From Bacillota bacterium (GTDB lineage Bacteria > Bacillota > Clostridia > Christensenellales > CAG-138): 38,233 bases of DNA. Position 1 is the first letter of the stretch. Every line of letters starts with the position of its first letter. Of the stretch, positions 7,723-15,756 are shown piece by piece. The notes below the pieces were generated by a model, which was not told the origin of the DNA, made no database searches, and saw only the letters and a program-made list of their open reading frames with translations. A program made the position numbers and the translations under genes. Location: contig JAEYSE010000040.1 in NCBI GenBank assembly GCA_023435025.1, positions 1 to 38,233 on the forward strand, written 5' to 3'.

Positions 7723-8835
7723 TCACTTCTGCAGTGCATCCTTTACCGCCGCACAGAACATTTCCGGATCATCCAAAAACGGGCTGTGCCCGGCGTTAGG
7801 GAGAACTACCATTTCCTTATCAGGAGCTTCCAGCGTTTGATAAAACTCCTTTACCAAATCCGTGGGCGTAATCCAGTCGTGTTCGCCCGAAATATAATAG
7901 ACCGGAACGGCGTATCGGCTGCCGAGTTCTTCGAGATTGAATGTCAGGCAATCCTCCAAAAGCGGCTCTTCCAAAGCAAGAAACTTTTCAAATGGGCCGC
8001 TCATTTTCAAAAACCACCTCATATCAACAAAAGACATATCCGGCGAACTCAGCCCCAGCCATAATGTCTCTGGTATGGAGCTTTCATCTTCATAATGGAA
8101 GTAGGACGCGCCGATCTGGCGAATCTCCATTGTCAGGATAAACTTCTTTGCAATATCTGTAGAGCCGGAATATTGATCAAGCAGCTCCGATATTTTTCCT
8201 GCCGTCCGCTCGTCCCCGTTCTCCTTCGCGCGCCGGATTGCTTCTTCTGCCGCAACTGTATCCCCTTCCATGTTGCTGACGCACTGGCCCACGCCGATAT
8301 ATGCCGTAACCTTTTCGGGATGTTCCTTGACATATATACTTCCTAAAACTGTTCCCCAGGAATGGCCGAGTACAATGACCTTTTCCTGCCCGAACCGTCC
8401 CAGCAAATAATCCACAAGCGAGTCAATGTCACTCAGAATCTCCTGAGTAGACAGTTTAACCTCCTCATTTGCGTAATACGTTCTGCCCGAACCGCGCTGA
8501 TCAAAGTTTACCAGCGTAAAATCTTTTTCCAGGGCCCGCTGAAAATAGGAGGAGAGGAACGTAACGGGACTTCCAGGTCCGCCATGCAGCATCAGAATAA
8601 CAGGGTTTCCCTGATGTTCCCCCCTGATCTGTACGAATTGGCGGATTCCGTTCAGCTCGACATAACCGCTTTCCTGTATGCCATTTTCCGTGTTTATATT
8701 TGTCTGCGCAGCCTTAGCCGCGCGAGCAACGAGCACGGCTGAAAAAGCAAATACCAGAATTGCGGAAAGACAAACGCCCATCCATTTCAATATCTTTACC
8801 AGCCTTTTTGACCAAGGAGAACGGAGTGGTTTCAT
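7723..8835 (-). CDS. Membrane-anchored alpha/beta hydrolase, proline iminopeptidase-like (S33)
   Basis: About 370 residues. A basic N terminus and one transmembrane helix (about 18-38) suggest anchoring with the catalytic domain outside the cell. The fold shows the oxyanion motif HGGPG (84-88), the FDQRGSGRT segment characteristic of prolyl aminopeptidases, nucleophile Ser159 in GHSWGT, an acid in EHDWITP and the catalytic His in NAGHSPF. It is therefore an S33-type peptidase or a related esterase. The start codon is uncertain: ATG at 8835 has no good ribosome site, while TTG at 8844 has AAGG 4 bases upstream; the difference is three residues. The gene stands alone between two terminators, with a tandem 10-bp repeat in its leader. 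Confidence 0.85.
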   Translation of the reverse strand: MKPLRSPWSKRLVKILKWMGVCLSAILVFAFSAVLVARAAKAAQTNINTENGIQESGYVELNGIRQFVQIRGEHQGNPVILMLHGGPGSPVTFLSSYFQRALEKDFTLVNFDQRGSGRTYYANEEVKLSTQEILSDIDSLVDYLLGRFGQEKVIVLGHSWGTVLGSIYVKEHPEKVTAYIGVGQCVSNMEGDTVAAEEAIRRAKENGDERTAGKISELLDQYSGSTDIAKKFILTMEIRQIGASYFHYEDESSIPETLWLGLSSPDMSFVDMRWFLKMSGPFEKFLALEEPLLEDCLTFNLEELGSRYAVPVYYISGEHDWITPTDLVKEFYQTLEAPDKEMVVLPNAGHSPFLDDPEMFCAAVKDALQK

Positions 8836-8870
8836 TTTCAGCAACCAGCCTTACTAAATATTAGGGATCA

Positions 8871-8890
8871 CATATTGGCTCATATTGGCT
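8871..8890. repeat. Tandem 10-bp duplication in the hydrolase leader
   Basis: CATATTGGCT occurs twice head to tail (8871-8880 and 8881-8890), about 35 bases before the hydrolase start. A minus-strand TATACT at 8905-8900 could be its -10 box, with no recognisable -35, so the repeat would lie just after the transcription start. Confidence 0.6.
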
Positions 8891-8939
8891 TGAGTACATA
8901 GTATAACATATAACGTATAGGATAGATGAAGTACGCAGC

Positions 8940-8966
8940 AAAAAAGCCACCCGCTAAACGGGTGGC
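8940..8966 (-). terminator. Rho-independent terminator ending the ruvC-to-MBL unit
   Basis: A perfect 8-bp stem (8946-8953 with 8959-8966, loop of 5) is followed by six T residues on the minus strand. It lies 16 bases after the MBL hydrolase stop codon. Confidence 0.92.
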
Positions 8967-8982
8967 CTGATGTGCCTTATAA

Positions 8983-9798
8983 TTAGATTTCGTAAGTCAT
9001 CATTTCCTGCACGACCTCCACAGCCGGAAACACTTCCTGGGCCTCCCGCAGCACAAGGTCCTCAATGATTCCGCCCCCGCCCCACAGGTGGGTGCATAGA
9101 AGCCGCCCCACGCCCGCCTTTCTTGCGATCTCCCCGGCCTCACGCGCGGTAAGGTGCGGAACGAATTCCGTCGTCTTTTCCTTTGCGAGGAGGCCCGTAT
9201 CCGCCAGCAACGCCGTCGCGTTGCGGCACAGCGGTATCAGCTTTTCGTTGTAGCAGGTATCCCCGGTATAAACCAGACGCTTGAGCGGAATATCCTCGCC
9301 GTAGGCGGGAGGCCTTGGCGGCTCCTCCTCTAAAATATCCATGGCGTAGGAGGGGACCGGGTGGAGCATATGGTGCAGCGTAACGGAAAGCGCGCCGAAC
9401 CGGAGCTTCATGCCATCCTCCATCTTGACCATATCGAACGTGCCCGCGGAGGATAACATCCGAAATTCGATCTCCGGCGTGCCCGGGGCAATCACATGCA
9501 GAGGCGTTGGTACGTTGACGCCCTTTTTGGGCAGCATCTGCAAGGCATAACGCAGCACCAGCATATCCGACATATGATCGCTGTGCAGGTGCGAAAGCAA
9601 TATCGCGTCAATCTCACTTAGAGGGCAGATGGAAAGCAGCCTCGATAGCCCTCCGCTTCCAAGGTCGATCACCAGCTTCACTGTTTTGTCGTGCGGGCCG
9701 TTTTTGCCGGGTACGGCGGGCGCTTCGAGCAAATAGGAAGAGCAAGCGCCGCCCGGCGCGGGAAATGGCCCGTACCGGCCAAGCACCGTCAATTTCAT
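8983..9798 (-). CDS. MBL-fold metallohydrolase (RNase Z / YhfI-like)
   Basis: A 271-residue cytoplasmic metallo-beta-lactamase-fold protein. The core motif HLHSDH (residues 70-75) gives three histidines and an aspartate of the di-metal site. Further ligands appear in LHPVPSYA, YTGDT and the late THLW. The EAGEIARKAG stretch and overall layout resemble YhfI-type relatives of RNase Z, but the length and lack of a clear exosite do not make it a confident tRNA 3' nuclease. Its ATG lies 1 base after the stop of the ECF S-component gene, so the two are tightly coupled, and it is the last gene of the ruvC unit. The substrate is unknown. Confidence 0.85.
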   Translation of the reverse strand: MKLTVLGRYGPFPAPGGACSSYLLEAPAVPGKNGPHDKTVKLVIDLGSGGLSRLLSICPLSEIDAILLSHLHSDHMSDMLVLRYALQMLPKKGVNVPTPLHVIAPGTPEIEFRMLSSAGTFDMVKMEDGMKLRFGALSVTLHHMLHPVPSYAMDILEEEPPRPPAYGEDIPLKRLVYTGDTCYNEKLIPLCRNATALLADTGLLAKEKTTEFVPHLTAREAGEIARKAGVGRLLCTHLWGGGGIIEDLVLREAQEVFPAVEVVQEMMTYEI

Positions 9799-9799
9799 G

Positions 9800-10363
9800 T
9801 TATTTCAACTGCCTTTTTGATTGCGTATAAAAATCGTCCCGGGAGCCAAATCCGCCCCCTTGGCGGTAGTTTTTCCCGCCCATCAAAAATAATACGGGTA
9901 CCGCGATCAGGCCGGAGCCGATTAATTGCAGAATGTTGAATGGCAGGGCGATTGCGGCAAGTACGTAATCCCCGCGGATAATGAGATCGTAGAAGAAATA
10001 CCCGCCGATCATGATACCGCCGGCCACCGCTACGGATTTTACGATATCAAGCAGCGTATGCCCACGCCTGAGGCGGGAAGAAAACGCGAGTGCCATAGCG
10101 GCTTTGATGATCAGGCTTGCAGGCGCATAAATGGCTTGCCCCACAAAAACATCCGCAAGCGCGGAGCCCACGCCTGCGGCTAACGCCGCCCAAGGGCCGG
10201 GAAGAAGTGCCACGGCGATGTAGACGCCCACGTCGCCCAGCGTCCAATACCCTGAAAGCTTCCCCTGATGATGGATATCGAACCGCAGCAAGCAGGTTAA
10301 AAGAACGACTACAACAAGCAGAATACCCGCCAGAATCAGCGTTTTATTGTCCGGCCTTCTCAT
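9800..10363 (-). CDS. ECF transporter substrate-binding S component
   Basis: A 187-residue integral membrane protein with about five hydrophobic segments. The segment GVYIAVALLPGPWAALAAGVGSALADVFVGQAIYAPASLIIK is typical of ECF S components of the PF07155 group: a GP turn followed by an Ala/Gly-rich helix and an Asp. It would bind a vitamin or similar small molecule and work with a shared EcfA-EcfA'-T module encoded elsewhere. No riboswitch or biosynthetic neighbour reveals the substrate. It sits 25 bases after proS and 1 base before the MBL gene. An AAGGGGG site precedes the start. Confidence 0.75.
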   Translation of the reverse strand: MRRPDNKTLILAGILLVVVVLLTCLLRFDIHHQGKLSGYWTLGDVGVYIAVALLPGPWAALAAGVGSALADVFVGQAIYAPASLIIKAAMALAFSSRLRRGHTLLDIVKSVAVAGGIMIGGYFFYDLIIRGDYVLAAIALPFNILQLIGSGLIAVPVLFLMGGKNYRQGGGFGSRDDFYTQSKRQLK

Positions 10364-10388
10364 TGGCTTACCCCCTTACCGATCTATC

Positions 10389-11831
10389 TCAATAGGCTCT
10401 CGCAAAATACGTCAGCGCATGCGCCTTTTTACCGCAGTGCACGCACACGTCGGAAAGCTCTTCCTGCTCAAACGGCATGCAGCGCGTGGTGGCGCCGCCC
10501 GCTTTTTCCTTGATTTCGAGTTCGCAGGCGGTCTCTCCGCACCACATGGCGCGCACAAAGCCGGTTTTCACGCCTTCGCGAAGCGCTTCAAACGTGGTGG
10601 CATCCACAGTCCTGCTTTGACGCATGTCCAGTGCTTTTCTATATAACCCGTTGTGTACATCGTCAAGCATTCCCGCAACAGACTTCGCCAATCCGTCGAT
10701 TGAGACAATTTGCTTGTTCAGTTCGTCGCGGCGTACAATGACGACTTGATTGTTCTCAATATCCTTGGGGCCGATCTCAATACGCAGCGGCACACCCTTC
10801 ATTTCCCACTGGTTGAATTTCCAGCCCGCGGACTGTTCGCTATCGTCAAGCTTTACACGGATGCCCGCGGCTTTGAGGGTCTTCGTAATTTCCTCCGCCT
10901 TTTCAAGAACGCCCGGCTTATGCTGCGCGATAGGGAGTATCACGGCCTGTATCGGCGCAACGCGCGGGGGCAACACAAGGCCCCTGTCGTCTCCGTGCAC
11001 CATGATGAGCCCGCCGATCATGCGGGTGGAGGTGCCCCAGGAGGTGGTGAAGCAGTATTCAAGCTTGCCTTCCTTGCTGAGGTAGGTAATGTCGTAGCCC
11101 TTGGCAAAATGATCTGACAGGTTATGGGAGGTGCCCATCTGCAAGGCTTTGCCGTCCTGCATCATGGCCTCCATGGTGTATGTGGCGTAGGCGCCCGCGA
11201 ATTTTTCCTTTTCGCTTTTGCGGCCAATTACCACGGGGATGGCGAGCACGTTTTCCGCGAACTCGCGGTAGACCATAAGCATGCGCATGGTCTCTTCCTG
11301 CGCCTCTTCAAACGTGGCGTGGGCGGTATGCCCCTCCTGCCAGAGGAATTCGCTGGTGCGAAGGAACGGGCGCGTGCTTTTTTCCCAGCGGACCACGTTG
11401 CACCACTGGTTCATCAGCACCGGCAGGTCACGGTAGGATTGAATCCACCTTGCATACATGGAGCCGATTATGGTTTCGCTGGTGGGGCGCACGAACAGGC
11501 GCTCCGCAAGTTTTTCGCCACCGGCGTGAGTGACCCAGGCCACCTCGGGCGCAAAGCCTTCCACATGCTCTTTTTCTTTGTTGAGCAGGCTCTCCGGTAT
11601 CAGCAGCGGGAAATACGCGTTGACATGCCCGGTCTCTTTAAACCGCGCGTCCATCTGCTGCTGAATAAGCTCCCATACGCCGTAGCCGTAGGGCTTAATG
11701 ACCATGCAGCCCTTGACGTCAGAGTAATCCACCATATCGGTCTTTAAAACCACGTCGGTATACCATTGCGGGAAGTCTTCGTCCCGCCGCGCAATGTGTT
11801 TGACAAATTCCTGTTCGCTGTTCTTTGCCAT
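10389..11831 (-). CDS. proS: Prolyl-tRNA synthetase, short (archaeal/eukaryote-like) form
   Basis: A 480-residue class II aminoacyl-tRNA synthetase that charges tRNA-Pro. Visible motifs include RPTSETIIGSMYARWI (motif 2 region begins at WCNVVRWE with the conserved FLRTSEFLWQEGHTAHAT block) and GTSTRMIGG in motif 3. An anticodon-binding domain follows (about 280-385), then a C-terminal zinc-type domain with CGETAC and CVHC and a terminal Tyr. There is no INS editing insertion, which marks the archaeal-type ProS found in some Clostridia. No T-box leader is seen. The 97 bases before it hold only a poorly spaced AAGGAG site (13 bases). It is co-oriented within the ruvC unit. Confidence 0.97.
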   Translation of the reverse strand: MAKNSEQEFVKHIARRDEDFPQWYTDVVLKTDMVDYSDVKGCMVIKPYGYGVWELIQQQMDARFKETGHVNAYFPLLIPESLLNKEKEHVEGFAPEVAWVTHAGGEKLAERLFVRPTSETIIGSMYARWIQSYRDLPVLMNQWCNVVRWEKSTRPFLRTSEFLWQEGHTAHATFEEAQEETMRMLMVYREFAENVLAIPVVIGRKSEKEKFAGAYATYTMEAMMQDGKALQMGTSHNLSDHFAKGYDITYLSKEGKLEYCFTTSWGTSTRMIGGLIMVHGDDRGLVLPPRVAPIQAVILPIAQHKPGVLEKAEEITKTLKAAGIRVKLDDSEQSAGWKFNQWEMKGVPLRIEIGPKDIENNQVVIVRRDELNKQIVSIDGLAKSVAGMLDDVHNGLYRKALDMRQSRTVDATTFEALREGVKTGFVRAMWCGETACELEIKEKAGGATTRCMPFEQEELSDVCVHCGKKAHALTYFARAY

Positions 11832-11928
11832 CCCGTTCTGACTGCTCCTTCAACATTGTCTTTGTGGCTTCCCTGCCGCCGCAGATGCTTATTTCACGAC
11901 CGGAACCGAGTGAAGCGGTCCTGTCGCG

Positions 11929-12732
11929 CTATTCGCGGATGATTTCGTCCAACAAACTATCCAGATCCACTTCCTCGGTCTCCTCATCCTTTTCCTTGGA
12001 AGAGAATGCGCCGCTTTTCGCCATGACTTCCTCCACCGTCCAGATGCGCTCTTCCGACTCGTCCGCAGCCTTCTCTTCGGGCTGTTCCTCCACAGGGGTG
12101 GGCTCCTCGGGGAACGCGGGTTCTGTGGGTTCCGCCTTTGGCTCGTTCTCCGCCGCAGCCGGTATATCTCTTCCCTGAAGCTGGTAAATGCCGTGCATCA
12201 GCTCCTGCGGGGTTTGATACGAATCGGGCAGTTTCCCCGTTTGGGTTTGTATCAGGGCGGAAAGGCCGCGGCCTTCCTGTAAAATCTCGGGCGTATCGCC
12301 GGTGAGCGCTTCCATGGAACGGGCAAACGACTCCGCCTGTTCTTTCGCCTGGCGCGCGGTATTTAAAAGTGAGGCGTTGAGCGCGTTCAGCCGCGCTTCG
12401 AAGTCCTCTACCGAGGCTTCCGTCTGCCTAAGCCTGCGGGCGGATTCGGCCTGCGCCGCTTCCACTATATTGGCGGCTTTTTCTGTGGCTTCCTGTACCA
12501 GCGCGTCCGCGTCAGCTTCCGCCCGGGCTTTGTAGGCGTTCGCTTCGTCCACGATCTTTTTCGCCTGGGCCTCGCCTTCGAGCACACGCTTTCCGGCGCT
12601 GGTCTGCGCGTCGGTGAGCGCCTGTACAATGGCGCGTTCCTGCGCGCGGTATCCGTCCAGCTGCTTTGTAAGCTCCTGCACCTGCGCCTGCAGATCGGTT
12701 ACCTGCTGCTCCAGTTCACGCTTTCTGTTCAT
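11929..12732 (-). CDS. DivIVA-like coiled-coil protein
   Basis: A 267-residue cytoplasmic protein. Residues 1-150 are almost entirely heptad-rich coiled coil with Ala/Glu/Lys runs (ALTDAQTSAGKRV, EAQAKKIVDEANAYKARAEADA) like the central coiled coil of DivIVA/GpsB proteins. The usual DivIVA N-terminal membrane-binding segment is missing, so it is related at most in part. A short globular patch (about 150-190) is followed by a Pro/Glu-rich acidic linker and a conserved-looking tail (EVDLDSLLDEIIRE). A GGAGG site lies 8 bases before the ATG. It lies between ruvB and proS. A role in cell division or nucleoid organisation is conceivable, but only the coiled coil is evident. Confidence 0.7.
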   Translation of the reverse strand: MNRKRELEQQVTDLQAQVQELTKQLDGYRAQERAIVQALTDAQTSAGKRVLEGEAQAKKIVDEANAYKARAEADADALVQEATEKAANIVEAAQAESARRLRQTEASVEDFEARLNALNASLLNTARQAKEQAESFARSMEALTGDTPEILQEGRGLSALIQTQTGKLPDSYQTPQELMHGIYQLQGRDIPAAAENEPKAEPTEPAFPEEPTPVEEQPEEKAADESEERIWTVEEVMAKSGAFSSKEKDEETEEVDLDSLLDEIIRE

Positions 12733-12775
12733 CCGTACACCCTCCGTTTTTCATATACAACTCTTTTTCACCGCG

Positions 12776-13813
12776 TTATAGTTCCATGCGCGCCTGAACG
12801 GCCGCATTCGAATCGCACGGGGGCAGCTTGTATCCCATATGCGCGTAGGCGGAGGGCAGCACCACCCTGCCGCGCGGCGTGCGTGCAAGAAAGCCAAGCT
12901 GAATAAGGTAGGGTTCGTAGACATCCTCTATTGTGCCGGCGTCTTCGCCGGTGGCGGCAGCAATGGTATCCAAGCCCACGGGCCTGCCACCGAATTTATC
13001 GATCATGGTATCGAGCATGCGCCTGTCCACCGGGTCTAAGCCAAGCCCGTCAATGCCAAGCATGTTCAGCCCCTGCTGCGCCATATCTAGCGTGACAATG
13101 CCGTCTCCCCGCACCTGCGCGAAATCCCGCACGCGCTTTAACAGGCGGTTTGCAATTCGCGGTGTGCCGCGTGCCCTTGAAGCGATCTCGATTGCGCCTT
13201 CGTCATCCACTTCAATGTTGAGTATGCGCGCGCTGCGCGAAATAATATCGCACAGATCCTCCGTGCGGTAGAGCAGCAGCTGCTCCTTGATGCCAAAGCG
13301 GTCTCGAAGCGGCGAGGTCAGCATGCCCATGCGCGTGGTGGCTCCTACCAACGTAAACCGGGGTAGATCGATCCTTATGCTTCTTGCGCTGGGGCCTTTT
13401 CCAATGATAATGTCCAGCGCGAAGTCCTCCATAGCCGGGTAGAGCACCTCCTCCACCGTGGCGTTGAGGCGGTGGATCTCGTCAATAAACAGCACGTCCC
13501 CCGCAGAGAGGTTCGTTAAAAGCGCCGCCAAGTCCCCCGCGTGGGAGATTGCGGGGCCGGAGGTTACCCGAAGATTGCCGCCCATCTCGTTTGCGATGAT
13601 TGCCGCAAGCGTCGTCTTACCCAGGCCCGGCGGACCGTACAGGAGCGCATGATCCAGGGGTTCCCCTCTGTCCCGCGCGGCCTTGATATAGATGCGCATG
13701 TGTTCCTTGACTTCCTGCTGCCCGATGTATTCGTTTAAAAACCTCGGGCGCAGGCTGTATTCGGTTTGCATATCCTCTTCGCGAAGCGAAGAGGAAAGCA
13801 GGCGGTCTTCCAC
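12776..13813 (-). CDS. ruvB: Holliday junction branch migration helicase RuvB
   Basis: A 345-residue AAA+ motor that, as a hexamer with RuvA, drives branch migration of Holliday junctions. It shows Walker A GPPGLGKT, Walker B LFIDEIHRL, sensor 1 GATTRMG, the arginine-finger region SPLRDRFG and a C-terminal winged helix (IEDVYEPYLIQLGFLARTPRGR). The start is set at a GTG (13813-13811), because GGAGG lies 8 bases upstream and the resulting N terminus (M)EDRLLSS aligns with MDERLVSS of Bacillus subtilis RuvB. The longer ATG reading to 13834 has no ribosome site. It lies 48 bases after ruvA. Confidence 0.97.
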   Translation of the reverse strand: MEDRLLSSSLREEDMQTEYSLRPRFLNEYIGQQEVKEHMRIYIKAARDRGEPLDHALLYGPPGLGKTTLAAIIANEMGGNLRVTSGPAISHAGDLAALLTNLSAGDVLFIDEIHRLNATVEEVLYPAMEDFALDIIIGKGPSARSIRIDLPRFTLVGATTRMGMLTSPLRDRFGIKEQLLLYRTEDLCDIISRSARILNIEVDDEGAIEIASRARGTPRIANRLLKRVRDFAQVRGDGIVTLDMAQQGLNMLGIDGLGLDPVDRRMLDTMIDKFGGRPVGLDTIAAATGEDAGTIEDVYEPYLIQLGFLARTPRGRVVLPSAYAHMGYKLPPCDSNAAVQARMEL

Positions 13814-13861
13814 TTTTATTCCCTCCGGCGGCATGCCGCATAGTCTCTATTTCGGTATTTT

Positions 13862-14452
13862 TTAATTTTTCGCAAGCCTTCTTAATGCCTGCGTAATCAT
13901 TTCTTCAATGCTTTCTGTTTCAGTGACCGCCGCCACCGCACGGGAAGCGGAAGCGCCGTCGTACCCCAGGCCCATCAAGGCCGCCACGGCCTCGGCTCGG
14001 ATATCGGAAGCCTGCGCGGCACTTTCGGGCAGGCCCGCGCCCGTCATCTCCTCCACGCCTACTTTTTCTTTTAATTCCAGAAGCACGCGCTGCGCAGTCT
14101 TTTTGCCCATGCCCGGCACACGGGAAAACGCCGCCGCGTTATCCGTTACAATTGCGGCCGCCACATCCGCTGGCGTCAGCACAGATAATATGGAAAGGGC
14201 CAGCTTGGGGCCCACCCTTGTTACTCCCAAGAGTCTTCTAAACATGGCCCGCTCCACATCGTCCTCAAAGCCGTAGAGCGCCATAATGTCCTCAGCCAGG
14301 TGCAGGTGCGTAACGAGCTTGACCCTTTCGCCTTGTTTCAGGCCGCTTAGCGTCTTAGCGCTGCAAAACAGCTCATACCCCACTCCTGCGGCTTCTATGA
14401 CAGCGCGGTCCGCCGCAAGTTCCACGACCTCGCCCCGGATATGTGCGTACAT
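13862..14452 (-). CDS. ruvA: Holliday junction DNA-binding protein RuvA
   Basis: A 196-residue protein that binds four-way junctions and loads RuvB. An N-terminal OB fold (MYAHIRGEVVEL) is followed by two helix-hairpin-helix motifs (LLGVTRVGPKLALSIL and FSRVPGMGKKTAQRVL) and a flexible linker. The C-terminal RuvB-contacting domain is AEAVAALMGLGYDGASASRAV. The start at 14452 follows GGAGG by 4 bases; the in-frame ATG at 14470 lies before that site. It is 29 bases after ruvC in the order ruvC-ruvA-ruvB. Confidence 0.97.
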   Translation of the reverse strand: MYAHIRGEVVELAADRAVIEAAGVGYELFCSAKTLSGLKQGERVKLVTHLHLAEDIMALYGFEDDVERAMFRRLLGVTRVGPKLALSILSVLTPADVAAAIVTDNAAAFSRVPGMGKKTAQRVLLELKEKVGVEEMTGAGLPESAAQASDIRAEAVAALMGLGYDGASASRAVAAVTETESIEEMITQALRRLAKN

Positions 14453-14481
14453 GCTTCCTCCTTCGCCCATACGGCGCGTTG

Positions 14482-14979
14482 CTACTTGATGCGGAACTCC
14501 TGCGCCGCTGGCCCCATAGTGTTTGCATGGCAGATGGCCACAGCAAGCGCGTCCGCTGCGTCATCCGGCTTGGGAACCGCTTTGAGCGAAAGCAGCGCGC
14601 GCACCATGTGCTGCACCTGCTTTTTGTCCGCATGGCCGTTGCCTGTAACCGCAAGCTTGATCTGCATGGGCGTATACTCGTAGAGCGGCAGCCCGCTCTG
14701 CTGGGCGGCCAACAACGCCACGCCGCGCCCAGCGCCCACCTGTATGGCGGTGGTCACGTTGCGGCTGAAAAACAACTCTTCAAACGCGACTTGATCCGGC
14801 CTGAATGTTTCAACAAGCTGGCGCGTCCCAAGATACAGCCGTTCCAACCGTTCGGGAAAGGGCATGTCTGCGGACGTTTCAATTACCCCGCAATCGATGG
14901 CGCGAAGCGCCGTCCCCTTCGTTTCCACCACGCCGTATCCCAATATGGCGTATCCCGGGTCGATGCCCAATACCACCAA
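14482..14979 (-). CDS. ruvC: Holliday junction resolvase RuvC
   Basis: A 165-residue RNase H-fold endonuclease that cuts Holliday junctions symmetrically. The four acidic catalytic positions are present: Asp7 in GIDPGY, Glu67 in FEELFF, and Asp140 and Asp143 in DDAADALAVA. The start appears to be TTG at 14979, with GAGG 8 bases upstream; a GTG one codon later is the alternative. It is the first gene of a seven-gene minus-strand run, with an extended -10 promoter at 15014-15043. Confidence 0.96.
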   Translation of the reverse strand: MVVLGIDPGYAILGYGVVETKGTALRAIDCGVIETSADMPFPERLERLYLGTRQLVETFRPDQVAFEELFFSRNVTTAIQVGAGRGVALLAAQQSGLPLYEYTPMQIKLAVTGNGHADKKQVQHMVRALLSLKAVPKPDDAADALAVAICHANTMGPAAQEFRIK

Positions 14980-15013
14980 TGCCTTCGCCTCATTCGTATA
15001 TTCGTTCTAATGT

Positions 15014-15043
15014 ATTGTAACATGAAGCGACACCAAGCGTAAA
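15014..15043 (-). promoter_or_regulatory. Promoter of the ruvC unit
   Basis: On the minus strand, TACAAT (15019-15014) preceded by TGT makes an extended -10; TTTACG (15043-15038) with an 18-base spacer is a fair -35. No complete LexA box (GAAC-N4-GTTC) overlaps it. Confidence 0.6.
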
Positions 15044-15103
15044 TGACACTTGTGTTAAAAATACCCGGCGAGTGGCCAGCAGGCAAAATAATTGCGGCTT
15101 TGA

Positions 15104-15132
15104 TTGTGCCTTTTCAACAAAGCTGCTATAAT
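15104..15132 (+). promoter_or_regulatory. Promoter of the pantothenate gene pair
   Basis: TTGTGC (15104-15109) and a perfect TATAAT (15127-15132) are 17 bases apart, and TGC immediately before the -10 makes it extended. It faces away from the ruvC promoter in the shared 185-base divergent gap. Confidence 0.8.
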
Positions 15133-15164
15133 AGCACAAAGTATCCCGGGAAGAGGTCACGAGT

Positions 15165-15749
15165 ATGCAAAAGCTTTCTACCAAAAAGCTGGTCATGTAC
15201 GCGCTGTTTATCGGCCTGATATTCTTTTTGGGACTTACCCCGTGGGGGCTTATCCCGTTAGGGTTTATCAACGTAACGGTACTTTGCATCCCCACCATTG
15301 TGGGCACGCTGGTTTTAGGGTTAAAATCCGGCCTGTTGTTCGGATTTTTCTTTGGCACAGCGAGTCTGCTGAGCTTACTTGGGCTTTCCATGGTCCCGCC
15401 CAGCTTACTCGCAGGCGCGCTCTTGGGGAAGAACCCGGTGTTTGCCATATTGATGTGCTATGTTCCACGGTTACTCGTGCCGGTAACGACGCATCTTGTC
15501 TACCGCTTTATGAACCGCAAAAAGCGGAACACGCTCAGCGTGGTTCCCGCAGCGGTTGCAGGGTCGTTGACCAACACGGTGTTTTACCTGGGCCTGATGT
15601 TGCTGTTTTACGCGCTCTCCGGGCTTGACTCCACCCCGGTTCTTACCATAATCGGCGGGACGGGCATAATAGCGGGTACCACCGAGGCGGTTGCCGCCGC
15701 CATTATCGCCACACCCACAGTGCTTGCGCTCAATAAACTCGTAAAGTGA
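15165..15749 (+). CDS. ECF transporter S component, probably for pantothenate
   Basis: A 194-residue membrane protein with about six hydrophobic helices, resembling ECF S components of the PF12822 group. The N-terminal segment (LTPWGLIPLGFINVTVLCIPTIVGTLVLG) carries the turn and Pro-containing helix typical of these binders. It would capture a vitamin and use a general ECF energising module encoded elsewhere. It is 7 bases upstream of coaX, a pantothenate kinase, under one promoter. By that context it is most likely the pantothenate binder (PanT-like); this substrate is an inference. An AGAGGT site lies 7 bases before the ATG. Confidence 0.75.
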   Translation: MQKLSTKKLVMYALFIGLIFFLGLTPWGLIPLGFINVTVLCIPTIVGTLVLGLKSGLLFGFFFGTASLLSLLGLSMVPPSLLAGALLGKNPVFAILMCYVPRLLVPVTTHLVYRFMNRKKRNTLSVVPAAVAGSLTNTVFYLGLMLLFYALSGLDSTPVLTIIGGTGIIAGTTEAVAAAIIATPTVLALNKLVK

Positions 15750-15756
15750 GACTCTT

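Noticed and set aside
11832..11928. T-box or other riboswitch before proS
   Set aside because: No T-box sequence, specifier loop or terminator structure is visible in the 97 bases.
14990..15015. Possible LexA/SOS box near the ruvC promoter
   Set aside because: Only one half-site (GAAC) is present; the partner GTTC at a 4-base spacing is missing.
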